Below are positions 36,843-46,098 of a stretch of 64,000 nucleotides of DNA, piece by piece. The notes under the pieces are model-generated. The model saw only the letters and a program-made list of their open reading frames with translations. It was not told the origin of the DNA and made no database searches. Each line of letters begins with the position of its first letter. The first letter of the stretch is position 1. The position numbers and the translations under genes are program-made. The stretch lies in NCBI RefSeq assembly GCF_018139645.1, contig NZ_JAGSPM010000003.1:124001-188000 (forward strand). Direction: 5' to 3'. Source of the DNA: Affinundibacterium baiyunense (GTDB lineage: Bacteria > Pseudomonadota > Gammaproteobacteria > Burkholderiales > Burkholderiaceae_D).

Positions 36843-37913
36843 TCAGTCCAGATGTTGTGCTAATGCCCATGTAATATGCTCACGCACCATCTCAGAACTA
36901 TCATCAAGCCGCGCTTGTAAAGCCTTGACGATATCGGCACGTCCTTTGAACTCACTAGCCGCATTTCCCAAACCGACCGCCAGATTACGCAACCATCGTT
37001 CGTAACCGATACGACGAATCGGACTTCCTTCCATTCTGCGTAAAAAATCGGCTTCACTCCACGCGAACAATTCCAACATCGTACGCTGATCCAAGCCGTG
37101 TCGGACATCAAAGTCATTCAAGGTCGCAGGCTGTGCAAATTTGTTCCAAGGACAGTAAAGCTGACAATCATCACAACCATAGACACGATTACCAATCAAA
37201 GAACGGAATTCAAGCGGTATCGCGCCGTGCAGCTCTATCGTTAAATAAGAAATACAACGTCGCGCATCTAATTGATAAGGAGCGACAATCGCTTGCGTCG
37301 GGCAAACGGTAATACAAGACTGACATTGACCACAATGATTACTAGTGGGCGGATCCACTGGCAAAGGAATATCAACAAGAATCTCGCCCAAGAAAAACAA
37401 AGATCCGGCTTCACGCGTCAATAACAAAGTGTGCTTACCGCGCCAACCGAGGCCAGCCTGCTCCGCTAAGGCCACCTCCATCACGGGTGCAGAATCGGTA
37501 AATACCCGATAACCAAAATCTCCAAGCTTTAAGGCAATCGCATCAGCCAATTGCTGTAAGCGTTGCCGCAAGACTTTGTGGTAGTCGCGTCCACGCGCAT
37601 AAATCGAAATCACCGCTTGATCGGCCGCCCGCGTTTTCTCAACATCGCGCCAATCCTTAGTTGTATCGCTCGGGAGATAATCCATTCTCGCGGTAATTAC
37701 CCGCACTGTTCCGGGTACCAATTCATCGGGCCGATAACGCTTGCTGCCATGGCTTTCCATATACGTCATATCACCATGAAACCCAGCGGCAATCCAAGCT
37801 TGGTACCGTTCAACTACATGCGACAAATCCACATCACTAATACGTATATCGGCAAAGCCCGCTTGCTTGCCAAGTTCTTTGATTTCTTGCGCAAGTTGGA
37901 CGTAATCAGTCAT
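36843..37913 (-). CDS. queG: Epoxyqueuosine reductase QueG
   Basis: 356 residues from ATG 37913 (MTDYVQLAQEI); a longer frame to 38054 reaches into tsaE and has no support. QueG reduces epoxyqueuosine to queuosine in tRNA using cobalamin and two [4Fe-4S] clusters. The clusters are bound by CGQCQSCITVCPTQAIV and DDCQLYCPWN, with the cobalamin-domain segment ARGRDYHKVLRQRLQQL. The C-terminal HEAT-like repeat ends ...REHITWALAQHLD. It is divergent from tsaE, and the two starts are 45 bases apart. Confidence 0.95.
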   Translation of the reverse strand: MTDYVQLAQEIKELGKQAGFADIRISDVDLSHVVERYQAWIAAGFHGDMTYMESHGSKRYRPDELVPGTVRVITARMDYLPSDTTKDWRDVEKTRAADQAVISIYARGRDYHKVLRQRLQQLADAIALKLGDFGYRVFTDSAPVMEVALAEQAGLGWRGKHTLLLTREAGSLFFLGEILVDIPLPVDPPTSNHCGQCQSCITVCPTQAIVAPYQLDARRCISYLTIELHGAIPLEFRSLIGNRVYGCDDCQLYCPWNKFAQPATLNDFDVRHGLDQRTMLELFAWSEADFLRRMEGSPIRRIGYERWLRNLAVGLGNAASEFKGRADIVKALQARLDDSSEMVREHITWALAQHLD

Positions 37914-37958
37914 GTTATGGTATGTTTTGAGCCTTCTAAGGCAGCAAAAGAATTCAGA

Positions 37959-38444
37959 ATGCAACATTATAAAACAAGCTTGGCAGATGAAGCAGCGACC
38001 CAAGCACTGGGCAAAAGTTTGGCACAATGCTTGCTGGCTGGCATCGTGATTCATTTACACGGTGATCTTGGTGCAGGTAAAACTGCGCTCACCAGAGCCA
38101 TTTTGCACGCAGCGGGTCATCAAGGCACCGTCAAAAGCCCGACTTATACCTTAGCAGAACCATATGAAATTCTCGTCAAAGGCGAAGTGACCAAGTTAAT
38201 GCATTTCGACTTGTATCGTATGCGTAGCGCAGACGAATTTATTGAAGCTGGCTTTCGTGATGAGATGAATGAAAAAACCATCTGTATTATTGAATGGCCA
38301 GAAAAAGGAGATGGCATTTTGCCTTTACCTGATTTAGCAATACATTTTACTATTGCAGAAATCGGACGCGAGGTAGAATTACGCGCTTTATCAGACAAGG
38401 GTAATATCTGTCTAAGTCAATTGCACTTTGCACCAAATCTTTAA
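37959..38444 (+). CDS. tsaE: tRNA threonylcarbamoyladenosine biosynthesis ATPase TsaE
   Basis: 161 residues from ATG 37959 (MQHYKTSLADEAATQ). The open frame runs far upstream through queG, and another ATG at 37917 is possible. The P-loop is HGDLGAGKTALTRAIL, followed by VKSPTYTLAEPY, the switch segment MHFDLYRM and IIEWPEKGD, all TsaE signatures. It powers the TsaBD complex that modifies tRNA A37. It overlaps nothing downstream; amiC starts 13 bases after its stop, a likely operon. Confidence 0.93.
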   Translation: MQHYKTSLADEAATQALGKSLAQCLLAGIVIHLHGDLGAGKTALTRAILHAAGHQGTVKSPTYTLAEPYEILVKGEVTKLMHFDLYRMRSADEFIEAGFRDEMNEKTICIIEWPEKGDGILPLPDLAIHFTIAEIGREVELRALSDKGNICLSQLHFAPNL

Positions 38445-38457
38445 GTTGACCTTCATC

Positions 38458-39780
38458 ATGTCTAGTCGCACTCCTGCTCATCGTCGTACCTTCCTCAAAG
38501 CAGGTTCTACCCTTTTGCTATCGGTCATCGCACCAATGACTGCCAACGCCATGCAAATTTTAGCAGTGCGGGTTTGGCCGGCAGCGGACTATACGCGCGT
38601 CACCCTAGAAAATGATGCTGAACTCAAAGCGAGCCATTTTTTAGTCAAAGATCCGAATCGCATGGTGGTGGATATCGAAGGTTTGACTTTGAACGCAACC
38701 TTAAAAGATCTGGTCGCAAAAATACAAACTAATGATCCCTATATCAAACAAGTCAGAGTAGGACAAAATCGCCCGAATGTGGTGCGGCTAGTGTTTGATT
38801 TAAAAGAAGAAATTAACCCACAAGTTTTTAGCCTAAAACCAATTGGTGACTATCAACATCGCTTGGTATTTGATTTATATCCAGCCAATCCAGTTGATCC
38901 TATCACCGCCTTAATTGAAAAAGGTGAGTGGCACAAAGATGATGCCTTGACGGCTGCCATGTCAGGCAATAACAAAAACGAAAATGCCGCAAATAACAAC
39001 AATAAGCACGACAACAAGAGCGACAATAAAGCAGAACAAAAAACCGATAAACCAGTAACGAATCAACAAATTCGCATGATCACCATTGCCCTTGATCCTG
39101 GTCACGGTGGCGAAGATCCGGGCGCAATTGGTCGAGCAGGCAGTCGCGAAAAAGATGTAGTGTTGGCAATCGCCAAACGCCTTAAACATCAATTAGAACA
39201 AGAAGACAATATGCGCGTGATGTTAACGCGCGATGGCGATTATTTCGTACCGCTACAAACTCGCGTCAAAAAAGCGCGTGGTGTACAAGCAGATTTATTT
39301 GTATCAATTCACGCTGATGCGTTTATCGAACCCAGAGCACGTGGCTCTTCTGTATTCGTGCTCTCAGAAAAAGGGGCAAGCTCAACCGCAGCACGCTGGC
39401 TGGCAAAAAAAGAAAATGATGCAGATTTAATCGGTGGCATCAATCTTAAAGATCAAGATAAACAATTAGCAGGCGTTTTACTCGATCTCTCAACCACAGC
39501 GCAGATCAACGACAGTATGAAAGTCGGCAAGGTCGTGTTAAAAGAAATTTCGGGCGTCAATCGTTTGCACAAACCTGCAGTAGAACAAGCAGGATTCGCG
39601 GTCCTAAAAGCGCCCGACATCCCTAGCATTTTGATTGAGTCAGCCTTCATCTCCAATCCTGAAGAAGAAGCCCGTTTGACCGATGAAGCCTATCAAAATG
39701 AATTAGCAGAAGCGATCGTTCGTGGAATTAAGAAATACTTTGCCAAGAATCCACCTTTAAACCGTGGCAAGATTGCTTAA
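38458..39780 (+). CDS. amiC: N-acetylmuramoyl-L-alanine amidase AmiC
   Basis: 440 residues from ATG 38458; an upstream ATG at 38428 lies inside tsaE. The N-terminus holds a twin-arginine signal (RRTFLKAG) ending near TANA. An AMIN domain (about 33-150) targets septal peptidoglycan. A low-complexity Asn/Lys linker follows (about 165-200, NNKNENAANNNN and so on). The amidase_3 zinc domain covers about 205-425, with the metal ligands in ALDPGHGGEDPG, the Glu in SREKDVVLAIA, the His in VSIHADAF and the catalytic Glu in ILIESAFISN. It splits septal walls during division. Longer linker than in E. coli AmiC. Confidence 0.94.
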   Translation: MSSRTPAHRRTFLKAGSTLLLSVIAPMTANAMQILAVRVWPAADYTRVTLENDAELKASHFLVKDPNRMVVDIEGLTLNATLKDLVAKIQTNDPYIKQVRVGQNRPNVVRLVFDLKEEINPQVFSLKPIGDYQHRLVFDLYPANPVDPITALIEKGEWHKDDALTAAMSGNNKNENAANNNNKHDNKSDNKAEQKTDKPVTNQQIRMITIALDPGHGGEDPGAIGRAGSREKDVVLAIAKRLKHQLEQEDNMRVMLTRDGDYFVPLQTRVKKARGVQADLFVSIHADAFIEPRARGSSVFVLSEKGASSTAARWLAKKENDADLIGGINLKDQDKQLAGVLLDLSTTAQINDSMKVGKVVLKEISGVNRLHKPAVEQAGFAVLKAPDIPSILIESAFISNPEEEARLTDEAYQNELAEAIVRGIKKYFAKNPPLNRGKIA

Positions 39781-39911
39781 ACCGATACTGTTTTACTTGC
39801 TTAGGGAAGATACAGAGAGGGTGAAATCCGCACCGCGAGTCTCTTCAATACTTATGCAATCTATCAACACTATTCTCTAGGATAGATTCTTCTCAGTGTA
39901 GTGTCGCTTAA

Positions 39912-40080
39912 CTCTCCCTTCTCTCGCTAGCGGGAGAAGGGCTGGGGATGAGGGACGTTCAGATTCAAATTAGATTTTGCACTCACACATAGTAGTTCTT
40001 TCTATGTATCTTCATTCAGCTTTTTTCGTGTGCTGAACTACCCTCACCCCTGCCCCTCTCCCGCTTGCGGGAGAGGGGTA
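39912..40080. repeat. REPIN-like inverted pair of REP palindromes
   Basis: Two GC-rich hairpins, one at 39912-39955 (CTTCTCTCGCTAGCGGGAGAAG core, with GCTGGGGATGAGGG on its right) and one at 40039-40080 (CCCTCACCCCTGCCC then the core CTCTCCCGCTTGCGGGAGAG). They are homologous and in opposite orientation, 83 bases apart, so the whole folds on itself. This is the layout of REP doublets (REPINs) that are mobilised by RAYT transposases. No RAYT gene is in the window. It lies between converging amiC and metQ. Confidence 0.8.
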
Positions 40081-40158
40081 ATCTAGATCGATCCTAGTTC
40101 GAATCCAGATCGAATACACATACCCGTTCCAACTCTATCTCTGCGATTCATTTTTTAA

Positions 40159-40965
40159 CTAAAACGCAGGGACAACCGCTCCCTTGTAACGTTCTTGAAT
40201 AAACTTCTTCACCTCGGGCGAATTTAAAGCTGCTGCCAATTTCTTAAACGCTGGACTGTTCTTATTATCTTCACGTGCGACCAACAAATTGGCATATGGT
40301 GAATTCGCATCTTCGATAAATAAGGAATCTTTTAAGGGATTTAATTTTGCTTCAATCGCGTAATTGGTGTTGATCAATGCCAGATCGACTTGTCCTAAGA
40401 TACGTGGCAAAGTCGCCGCTTCCAACTCTTTGAATTTAAGACTCTTCGAATTTTCAACGATATCTTTTTTGGTCGCGGAAATATTGTTCATATCCTTTAA
40501 TTTCAATAGTCCTTGCTTTGCCAACAAAATCAAAGCACGGCCAGAATTAGCTGGATCATTCGGAATTGCAATCGTCGCACCGTTTGGCAAATCACTGAGT
40601 TTTTTGTATTTGCTGGAGTAGCCCGCAAATGGTTCTACATGTACTTTCACTAGCGGCACTTGCAAATCATTTTTATGACTTTTCTTAAATTCGTTTAAGT
40701 AAGGCTGAGTCAAATAATAATTACCATCAAGACGCTTTTCGTTAACCTGCACGCCAGGTTGGATGTAGTCAGTGAACACTTTGATTTTTAGCGTTACACC
40801 TTGCTTTGCTAACTGAGGTTTTACGAACTCTAAAATCTCGGCGTGTGGAACGGGATTAGCTGCAATCGTCAATGTTTCTTGTGCTTGCGCCACATTCGCG
40901 CATAGCAATAGACTCAATCCAGCAAGGGTAAAAACGCGACGACTTTGTTGATATAAAACGGACAT
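40159..40965 (-). CDS. metQ: D-methionine-binding protein MetQ
   Basis: 268 residues. Sec signal ending VAQAQ-ET without a lipobox, so it is a free periplasmic protein, unlike E. coli MetQ. NLPA-family opening LTIAANPVPHAEIL, with YYLTQPYLNEF, PNDPANSGRALILLAKQGL and NYAIEAKL. It delivers methionine to MetNI. It is the last gene of metN-metI-metQ, 108 bases behind metI. Confidence 0.93.
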   Translation of the reverse strand: MSVLYQQSRRVFTLAGLSLLLCANVAQAQETLTIAANPVPHAEILEFVKPQLAKQGVTLKIKVFTDYIQPGVQVNEKRLDGNYYLTQPYLNEFKKSHKNDLQVPLVKVHVEPFAGYSSKYKKLSDLPNGATIAIPNDPANSGRALILLAKQGLLKLKDMNNISATKKDIVENSKSLKFKELEAATLPRILGQVDLALINTNYAIEAKLNPLKDSLFIEDANSPYANLLVAREDNKNSPAFKKLAAALNSPEVKKFIQERYKGAVVPAF

Positions 40966-41073
40966 AAAAGCTCTCTGTATTTTGTTAAATTCTTTGTGGA
41001 AATTTTTTCTCGTCTGTACGGCAAGCTGATTAAAACTCCTTCCCCTTCGAGGTGCAGTAGTTAGAGCCAGCGA

Positions 41074-41733
41074 TTATTTGCGTGTAAATTTAGCGACCAA
41101 CAGATCGCCCCACCATTGGAACAACTGAACCAAAATCACTAAGATCGCCACAGTTACGATCATGACCTCGGTTTGAAAACGTTGATAACCATAACGCAAA
41201 GCTAGATCACCCAAACCGCCGCCACCGATCACGCCCGACATCGCGGAATAAGATACCAAGGCAATCGTCGTCACCGTAGCTGCTGCTAGCAAGCCAGGCA
41301 AGGCTTCTGGCAGCAAGGCCTGCAAAATAATTTGATGCGTTTTAGCACCCATTGCCTGACATGCTTCGATGATGCCCTTATCCACTTCACGCAAGACATT
41401 TTCGACCAAGCGCGCAAAGAAAGGTGTCGTTCCTATCACCAAAGGTGGAATCGTTCCTGCTACACCTAGAGACGTCCCGACCAAAATCAAGGTTAAGGGA
41501 ATCAAAACAATCAGCAAAATAATAAATGGCACCGAGCGCAGCATATTCACGACAAACGATAACAATGCATAAATCCCGCGCTGTTCTAGCAACTGCTTTT
41601 TACCTGTCAAAAACAGCAGCACGCCCAAAGGTAGGCCCAACAAGATAGTGAAAACCAAAGACACACCAGTCATAGTCAATGTATCCAAGGTCGCTTGCAG
41701 AATATCTTCCCAATCAATCACTGAAAAATCCAT
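41074..41733 (-). CDS. metI: Methionine ABC transporter permease MetI
   Basis: 219 residues with five membrane helices. The permease EAA loop reads GIIEACQAMGAKTHQIILQALLPEALPG in two parts (EACQAMGAKTHQII, LLPEALPG), and the end carries GGGGLGDLALRYGYQRF, which is specific to MetI. The start is one base after the metN stop, so the two are coupled. Confidence 0.95.
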   Translation of the reverse strand: MDFSVIDWEDILQATLDTLTMTGVSLVFTILLGLPLGVLLFLTGKKQLLEQRGIYALLSFVVNMLRSVPFIILLIVLIPLTLILVGTSLGVAGTIPPLVIGTTPFFARLVENVLREVDKGIIEACQAMGAKTHQIILQALLPEALPGLLAAATVTTIALVSYSAMSGVIGGGGLGDLALRYGYQRFQTEVMIVTVAILVILVQLFQWWGDLLVAKFTRK

Positions 41734-41734
41734 C

Positions 41735-42811
41735 TTAGTTCTCCTGTGTTTGATCTGGCGTGGAATTAATCGAACTCTGCACCAAATGATTCAAGACATC
41801 TACGCGAATATTCGCTTGCCCCAGCAGCTTTAAGACTTTATCGATTTCAACTTCTGAACCAAGCACTTCCACAATTAATTGGCCATAGGGAGTATTTTTA
41901 ATGCGAGCGATCACGCCCTGTAAAATGGTGATCTCGGCACTGGTCTGCGCGGTAATACGACTTAATATCGGTTCATGCGTCGCATTTCCTACATACGTTA
42001 GACGTAATAAATAACTGTGCTCGGCGACATTTCCACGCTGTGCCAATTCTTGCAACAAACTCAGATCTAGCGCTTGATTCTCTGCTACCAAACTTTGCGT
42101 AACAGCGTGTCGCGGATGCAAAAACACTTCGACCACATTGCCAGTTTCGACAATCTCGCCGCTATCAATAACCGCAACCCGATCACAAATGCTGCGGATG
42201 ACTTGCATCTCATGCGTAATCAATACAATCGTTAAGCCCAACTTTTGATTGATATCGAGCAGCAAGCGTAAAATCTGTTGCGTCGTTTCGGGATCAAGTG
42301 CCGAGGTTGCTTCATCACATAATAGTAAATGCGGATAATTGGCCAATGCGCGCGCAATCCCAACTCGTTGTTTTTGACCACCAGATAATTGCGCTGGATA
42401 TTTATTCGCATGCTCTTGCAAGCCTACCAAATCAATCAACTCGGCAACCCGTTTTGTACGTTCTTCAGTTGTATATTTTCCAGTCAATTTAAGTGGAAAT
42501 TCAATGTTTTGCGCGACGGTTTTCGCACTCAACAAATTGAAATGTTGGAATACCATACCAATCCGTTGACGCAGACTTTGTAACTGCGATGCATCAAATT
42601 GCGTGATATCTTCGCCCTCGAATACGACCTTGCCACGCGTAGGTCGCTCTAATAAATTTAAAGCACGCAACAAAGTGCTTTTACCAGCACCGGATCGACC
42701 AATGATGCCAAACACTTCGCCTTGCGCGATGTGCAAATTGATATTACGTAGCGCAGAAACCTGTCGTCCCTGCACCAAATAATCTTTTTCTAATTGCGCG
42801 ATTTCTATCAC
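41735..42811 (-). CDS. metN: Methionine ABC transporter ATP-binding protein MetN
   Basis: 358 residues from GTG 42811 (VIEIAQLEK), behind AAGGG; the frame extends to a TTG twelve codons upstream. Walker A GRSGAGKST, signature LSGGQKQRVGIARAL, Walker B LLLCDEATSALD and the H-loop LITHEM are intact. The C-terminal NIL domain (about 270-340), which senses cytoplasmic methionine and inhibits transport, is present (LLRLTYVGNATHEPILSRI; YGQLIVEVLG). It is the first gene of the operon. No SAM riboswitch is visible upstream. Confidence 0.95.
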   Translation of the reverse strand: MIEIAQLEKDYLVQGRQVSALRNINLHIAQGEVFGIIGRSGAGKSTLLRALNLLERPTRGKVVFEGEDITQFDASQLQSLRQRIGMVFQHFNLLSAKTVAQNIEFPLKLTGKYTTEERTKRVAELIDLVGLQEHANKYPAQLSGGQKQRVGIARALANYPHLLLCDEATSALDPETTQQILRLLLDINQKLGLTIVLITHEMQVIRSICDRVAVIDSGEIVETGNVVEVFLHPRHAVTQSLVAENQALDLSLLQELAQRGNVAEHSYLLRLTYVGNATHEPILSRITAQTSAEITILQGVIARIKNTPYGQLIVEVLGSEVEIDKVLKLLGQANIRVDVLNHLVQSSINSTPDQTQEN

Positions 42812-42962
42812 GGAGGAATTCCCTTTTGGTTGTTCGCAATTGAGCAAAAATTGAGCAAAGCCGGATAAAGCTAAGTCAAGATAAGGAACATTCTATCGAA
42901 GTCGCTTATCTCTATCCAATCTTTTAAAAAGCTTAGCTTATAAGCTCAAAGCATTTAGTGAC

Positions 42963-43283
42963 TTATACACTAGAATCACATGCAACATCGGCCGCAATAG
43001 AGCGTCGAACCCAACGACGAAACATGGGTTCTAAAAATACAGGAAGAGAATTGAGATAGTATGCGGGCCGCAACAGCATGCCGCATCGATATTGCCTAGA
43101 CTCGGCATGCCATTCTAGCGCACGGCAAGCGCCGCGCCATTGCCACAAGAAGAGTCGGGAAACGGGACAAGGACTAGCTAAACAACAAACACCACAGCCA
43201 TTACAAGCTTGTCCCACTATTGGTTTTGTTGGTGCCTCGGGCTGACACCATATCACTTGATGATCATGCCCCGAGGATTTCAT
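42963..43283 (-). CDS. Cysteine-cluster (YkgJ/CxxCxxCC-like) protein
   Basis: 106 residues with CNGCGVCCLASPCPVS and two more Cys (GACRALEW, YRCGML), a pattern like the zinc- or iron-chelating CxxCxxCC family. The last third is hydrophobic and basic (AYYLNSLPVFLEPMFRRW). It is soluble or loosely membrane-bound; its function is unknown. It starts 16 bases after the dedA stop codon on the same strand, with only a weak ribosome site, so it is probably translated from a dedA mRNA. Confidence 0.7.
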   Translation of the reverse strand: MKSSGHDHQVIWCQPEAPTKPIVGQACNGCGVCCLASPCPVSRLFLWQWRGACRALEWHAESRQYRCGMLLRPAYYLNSLPVFLEPMFRRWVRRSIAADVACDSSV

Positions 43284-43299
43284 CGCTGATCAAACTAGC

Positions 43300-43950
43300 T
43301 TAAGAGGACTTCTTAACAAATAATTTACGACCGAACTTCCAAGCCAAGCCAAGAATAATTGGAACGATCGCCGCGCCTACACCAACCATCACAATAATCG
43401 ACAGATTATTTTTAATCAGTGGAATATGCCCAAAATAGTAACCAGCCAAAACCAAGGAAACGATCCATAGGATCGCGCCGAGTACATTGTAGAACTGGAA
43501 ATTACGATGACTCATTTCGGAGAAGCCGGCAACGAACGGAGCAAAAGTACGCACGATAGGCGTAAAGCGCGCTAACACGATGGTTTTACCACCATGTTTC
43601 TCATAAAAAGCATGTGTCTTTTCCAACGCAGCTTTATCAATCCAACGTGAGTTACTTGCCATCACCTTATGGCCGACTGTACTACCTATCCAATAATTAA
43701 TCGAATTACCGGAGATCGATGCGAATAAGAGAATTGCAATCAAAAACCAAGGGTCCATTGCACCTGCGGCACAAAAAGTCCCTGCAATAAATAACAAAGA
43801 ATCACCTGGCAAGAATGGAAAAATAACAAAAGCGGTTTCACAAAACACAATCGCAAACAGCACGACATAAATCAGCGTGCCATATTGTTCGATTAGTTGC
43901 CCCATCTTATCGACATGCAACACCATATCTAAAAACTGCATAAAATCCAT
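43300..43950 (-). CDS. DedA family membrane protein
   Basis: 216 residues from ATG 43950 (a TTG three codons upstream abuts the ribosome site). The conserved VTG/SNARE-associated core is present: E in FCETAFVIFPFLPGDSLLF (the FLPGD motif), G.SINYWIGSTVGHK and the Arg pair in VLARFTPIVRTFAPFVAG. DedA proteins support membrane homeostasis and proton-motive force, probably as undecaprenyl-phosphate or lipid flippases. Divergent from mutL. Confidence 0.92.
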   Translation of the reverse strand: MDFMQFLDMVLHVDKMGQLIEQYGTLIYVVLFAIVFCETAFVIFPFLPGDSLLFIAGTFCAAGAMDPWFLIAILLFASISGNSINYWIGSTVGHKVMASNSRWIDKAALEKTHAFYEKHGGKTIVLARFTPIVRTFAPFVAGFSEMSHRNFQFYNVLGAILWIVSLVLAGYYFGHIPLIKNNLSIIVMVGVGAAIVPIILGLAWKFGRKLFVKKSS

Positions 43951-44050
43951 AATGCTCAACTTTCTTTGTGGGCAAGTTCTACTGATTATATTGAGTAAAA
44001 AGTCACGCGAGATCGCCTCGCGGCGACATCATACACTAAGCGAACACAGT

Positions 44051-44065
44051 TATAATGACAGCATG
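44051..44065 (+). promoter_or_regulatory. Consensus -10 immediately upstream of mutL
   Basis: TATAAT at 44051-44056 ends six bases before the mutL ATG (44063). The -35 is weak. A transcript from here would begin at or within a base of the A of the start codon, a leaderless mRNA. No ribosome site precedes the ATG. Confidence 0.55.
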
Positions 44066-45955
44066 ACGACAACATTAACTCCCCGCCCAATTCAGGCACT
44101 GCCTGATCACTTAATTTCTCAAATCGCCGCTGGCGAAGTAGTGGAACGCCCCTCTGCCGTAGTAAAAGAATTACTCGAAAATGCATTGGATGCTGGCGCC
44201 TCAAGTATTACGGTGCGGCTTGAAGAAGGTGGCGTCAAACGGATTGCAATCATTGATAATGGACGCGGCATTCCAGCAGATCAGTTACCGCTTGCCGTTC
44301 AACGCCACGCCACTTCAAAAATCAGCTCGCTAGAAGAATTAGAAAATGTTGCGACACTTGGCTTTCGCGGTGAAGCATTAGCATCGATCTCTTCGGTTGC
44401 TATTCTCACTTTGACGACACGTACCGCCGATGCGCCACATGCTTGGCAAATTGAAAATGGCAAAATCACTCCTTCCTCGGGCGCACAAGGCACCACCGTC
44501 GATGTCCAAGATTTGTATTACAACACACCTGCAAGACGCAAATTTTTAAAATCCGAACAAACTGAATTTGGTCATTGCGCTGAGGTGGTACGCCGGATTG
44601 CACTAGCACGACCCGACGTATCATTTTCTCTGTCGCACAACGGCAAAACCGTCGATCATTGGAATGTCAGCGCTATCGATAAACGCAGTGCCACCATTTT
44701 GGGCGAAGGTTTTGCGAATGCGCGCTTGCCTATCGACGAATGTGCAGGTCCATTGCGCTTACATGGTTTTATTGGTTTACCAACCGCATCAAAAGGTCGC
44801 GCAGATGCACAGTATTTTTATGTAAATGGCCGCTTTGTTCGCGACAAATTATTAACACATGCAGTGCGCGCAGCGTATCAAGATGTTTTGCATGGTGATC
44901 GCTATCCATCTTATGTCATCGCGCTCGATCTCGATCCCGCCTTGGTAGATGTGAATGTCCATCCGTCCAAGATTGAAGTACGTTTTCGCGATAGCCGTGC
45001 CGTGCACCAATTTGTTTTCCATGCGGTGAATCGCGCGTTAGCGCAAACCTCTGCAACCTCTTTTGGTACCGTACCCGCGCCCGCTACGGCTGGAATCGGC
45101 GAAGTGCAAAACAATAGCGGACGACTGCCATGGATAGGCGGCGAACAAACCAGCTTTTCAGCGCAATTTGCATCACCAGCTTTTGCTATCAAAGATAGTG
45201 ACTTGAACCAAAGCGGTGGCTTCAGCAGCAATAGCGGCGGCACTGGTTACGATTACAGTTTCATGCAACAACGTGCGCAAGGCGCAGGAGTCGCTCAGTC
45301 CGCAGAAAGCTATGGTGCTTTTTTTGGCGACAAATCAGCAAAAGGGCCGGAATCACATTTACCCAACGTCGATCATCCACTTGGCTTCGCTCTGGCGCAA
45401 CTACACGGCATTTATGTTCTGGCACAAAACAGCAAAGGTTTAGTGTTAGTCGATATGCACGCTGCACACGAACGCATCTTGTACGAACAACTCAAAAATG
45501 CTTTAGATGAAAACGCAATGCCTGTGCAGTCGTTGTTGATTCCAATGACTTTTCACGCCGACGGCGTTGAAGTGGGCACCGCTGAAGAGAATCAAGATAT
45601 TTTAAAATCCTTAGGTTTTGATATTGCTGCCATCTCACCGACCACATTGGCAGTGCGCGCGGTTCCTGCACTATTGAAGAACGCTGACGCCCAATCTTTA
45701 GCGCGCGATGTATTACGCGAAGTTCGAGAATATGGCGGTTCTCGCGTGTTAATCGATAGACGCAATGAGTTGCTCGGCACCCTCGCCTGCCACACCGCAG
45801 TACGTGCCAATCGCAGTTTAACCATCGTCGAAATGAATGCCTTACTACGTCAAATGGAACAAACCGAACGCGCCGATCAGTGCAATCATGGACGTCCGAC
45901 TTGGGTGCAATTGGGATTAAATGACTTAGATAGAATGTTTATGCGTGGGCAGTAA
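44063..45955 (+). CDS. mutL: DNA mismatch repair protein MutL with endonuclease motif
   Basis: 630 residues from ATG 44063 (MTTTLTPRPIQALPD). The N-terminal GHKL ATPase domain has ENALDAGA, DNGRGIP, TSKI and GFRGEAL. A Gly/Ser/Gln-rich linker runs from about 340 to 440. The C-terminal domain carries DMHAAHERILYE (near residue 463), which fits the DQHA(X)2E(X)4E metal site, as well as ACHTAVRA and CNHGRPT. MutL of this type nicks DNA itself, in contrast to the E. coli protein that relies on MutH. miaA follows after 143 bases, the common betaproteobacterial order. Confidence 0.96.
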   Translation: MTTTLTPRPIQALPDHLISQIAAGEVVERPSAVVKELLENALDAGASSITVRLEEGGVKRIAIIDNGRGIPADQLPLAVQRHATSKISSLEELENVATLGFRGEALASISSVAILTLTTRTADAPHAWQIENGKITPSSGAQGTTVDVQDLYYNTPARRKFLKSEQTEFGHCAEVVRRIALARPDVSFSLSHNGKTVDHWNVSAIDKRSATILGEGFANARLPIDECAGPLRLHGFIGLPTASKGRADAQYFYVNGRFVRDKLLTHAVRAAYQDVLHGDRYPSYVIALDLDPALVDVNVHPSKIEVRFRDSRAVHQFVFHAVNRALAQTSATSFGTVPAPATAGIGEVQNNSGRLPWIGGEQTSFSAQFASPAFAIKDSDLNQSGGFSSNSGGTGYDYSFMQQRAQGAGVAQSAESYGAFFGDKSAKGPESHLPNVDHPLGFALAQLHGIYVLAQNSKGLVLVDMHAAHERILYEQLKNALDENAMPVQSLLIPMTFHADGVEVGTAEENQDILKSLGFDIAAISPTTLAVRAVPALLKNADAQSLARDVLREVREYGGSRVLIDRRNELLGTLACHTAVRANRSLTIVEMNALLRQMEQTERADQCNHGRPTWVQLGLNDLDRMFMRGQ

Positions 45956-46098
45956 TGTCATCAAACGCCTTGTTCGGGCGCATCGCATTGTTGCACTTAA
46001 TTGCAATGCCGACGTAACGCTCCGTCGTGCGCCTAGCACTGCATCCCGACTCAACTATTTTCTGACACTACTAAATCTCCAGAATTTTTTCTAAAAAT

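Noticed and set aside
37563-37958. N-terminal extension of TsaE
   Set aside because: The frame is open only because it runs antisense through queG; the family starts at about 37959.
42812-42962. SAM or methionine riboswitch before metN
   Set aside because: The gap shows no known aptamer core and no terminator/anti-terminator pair.
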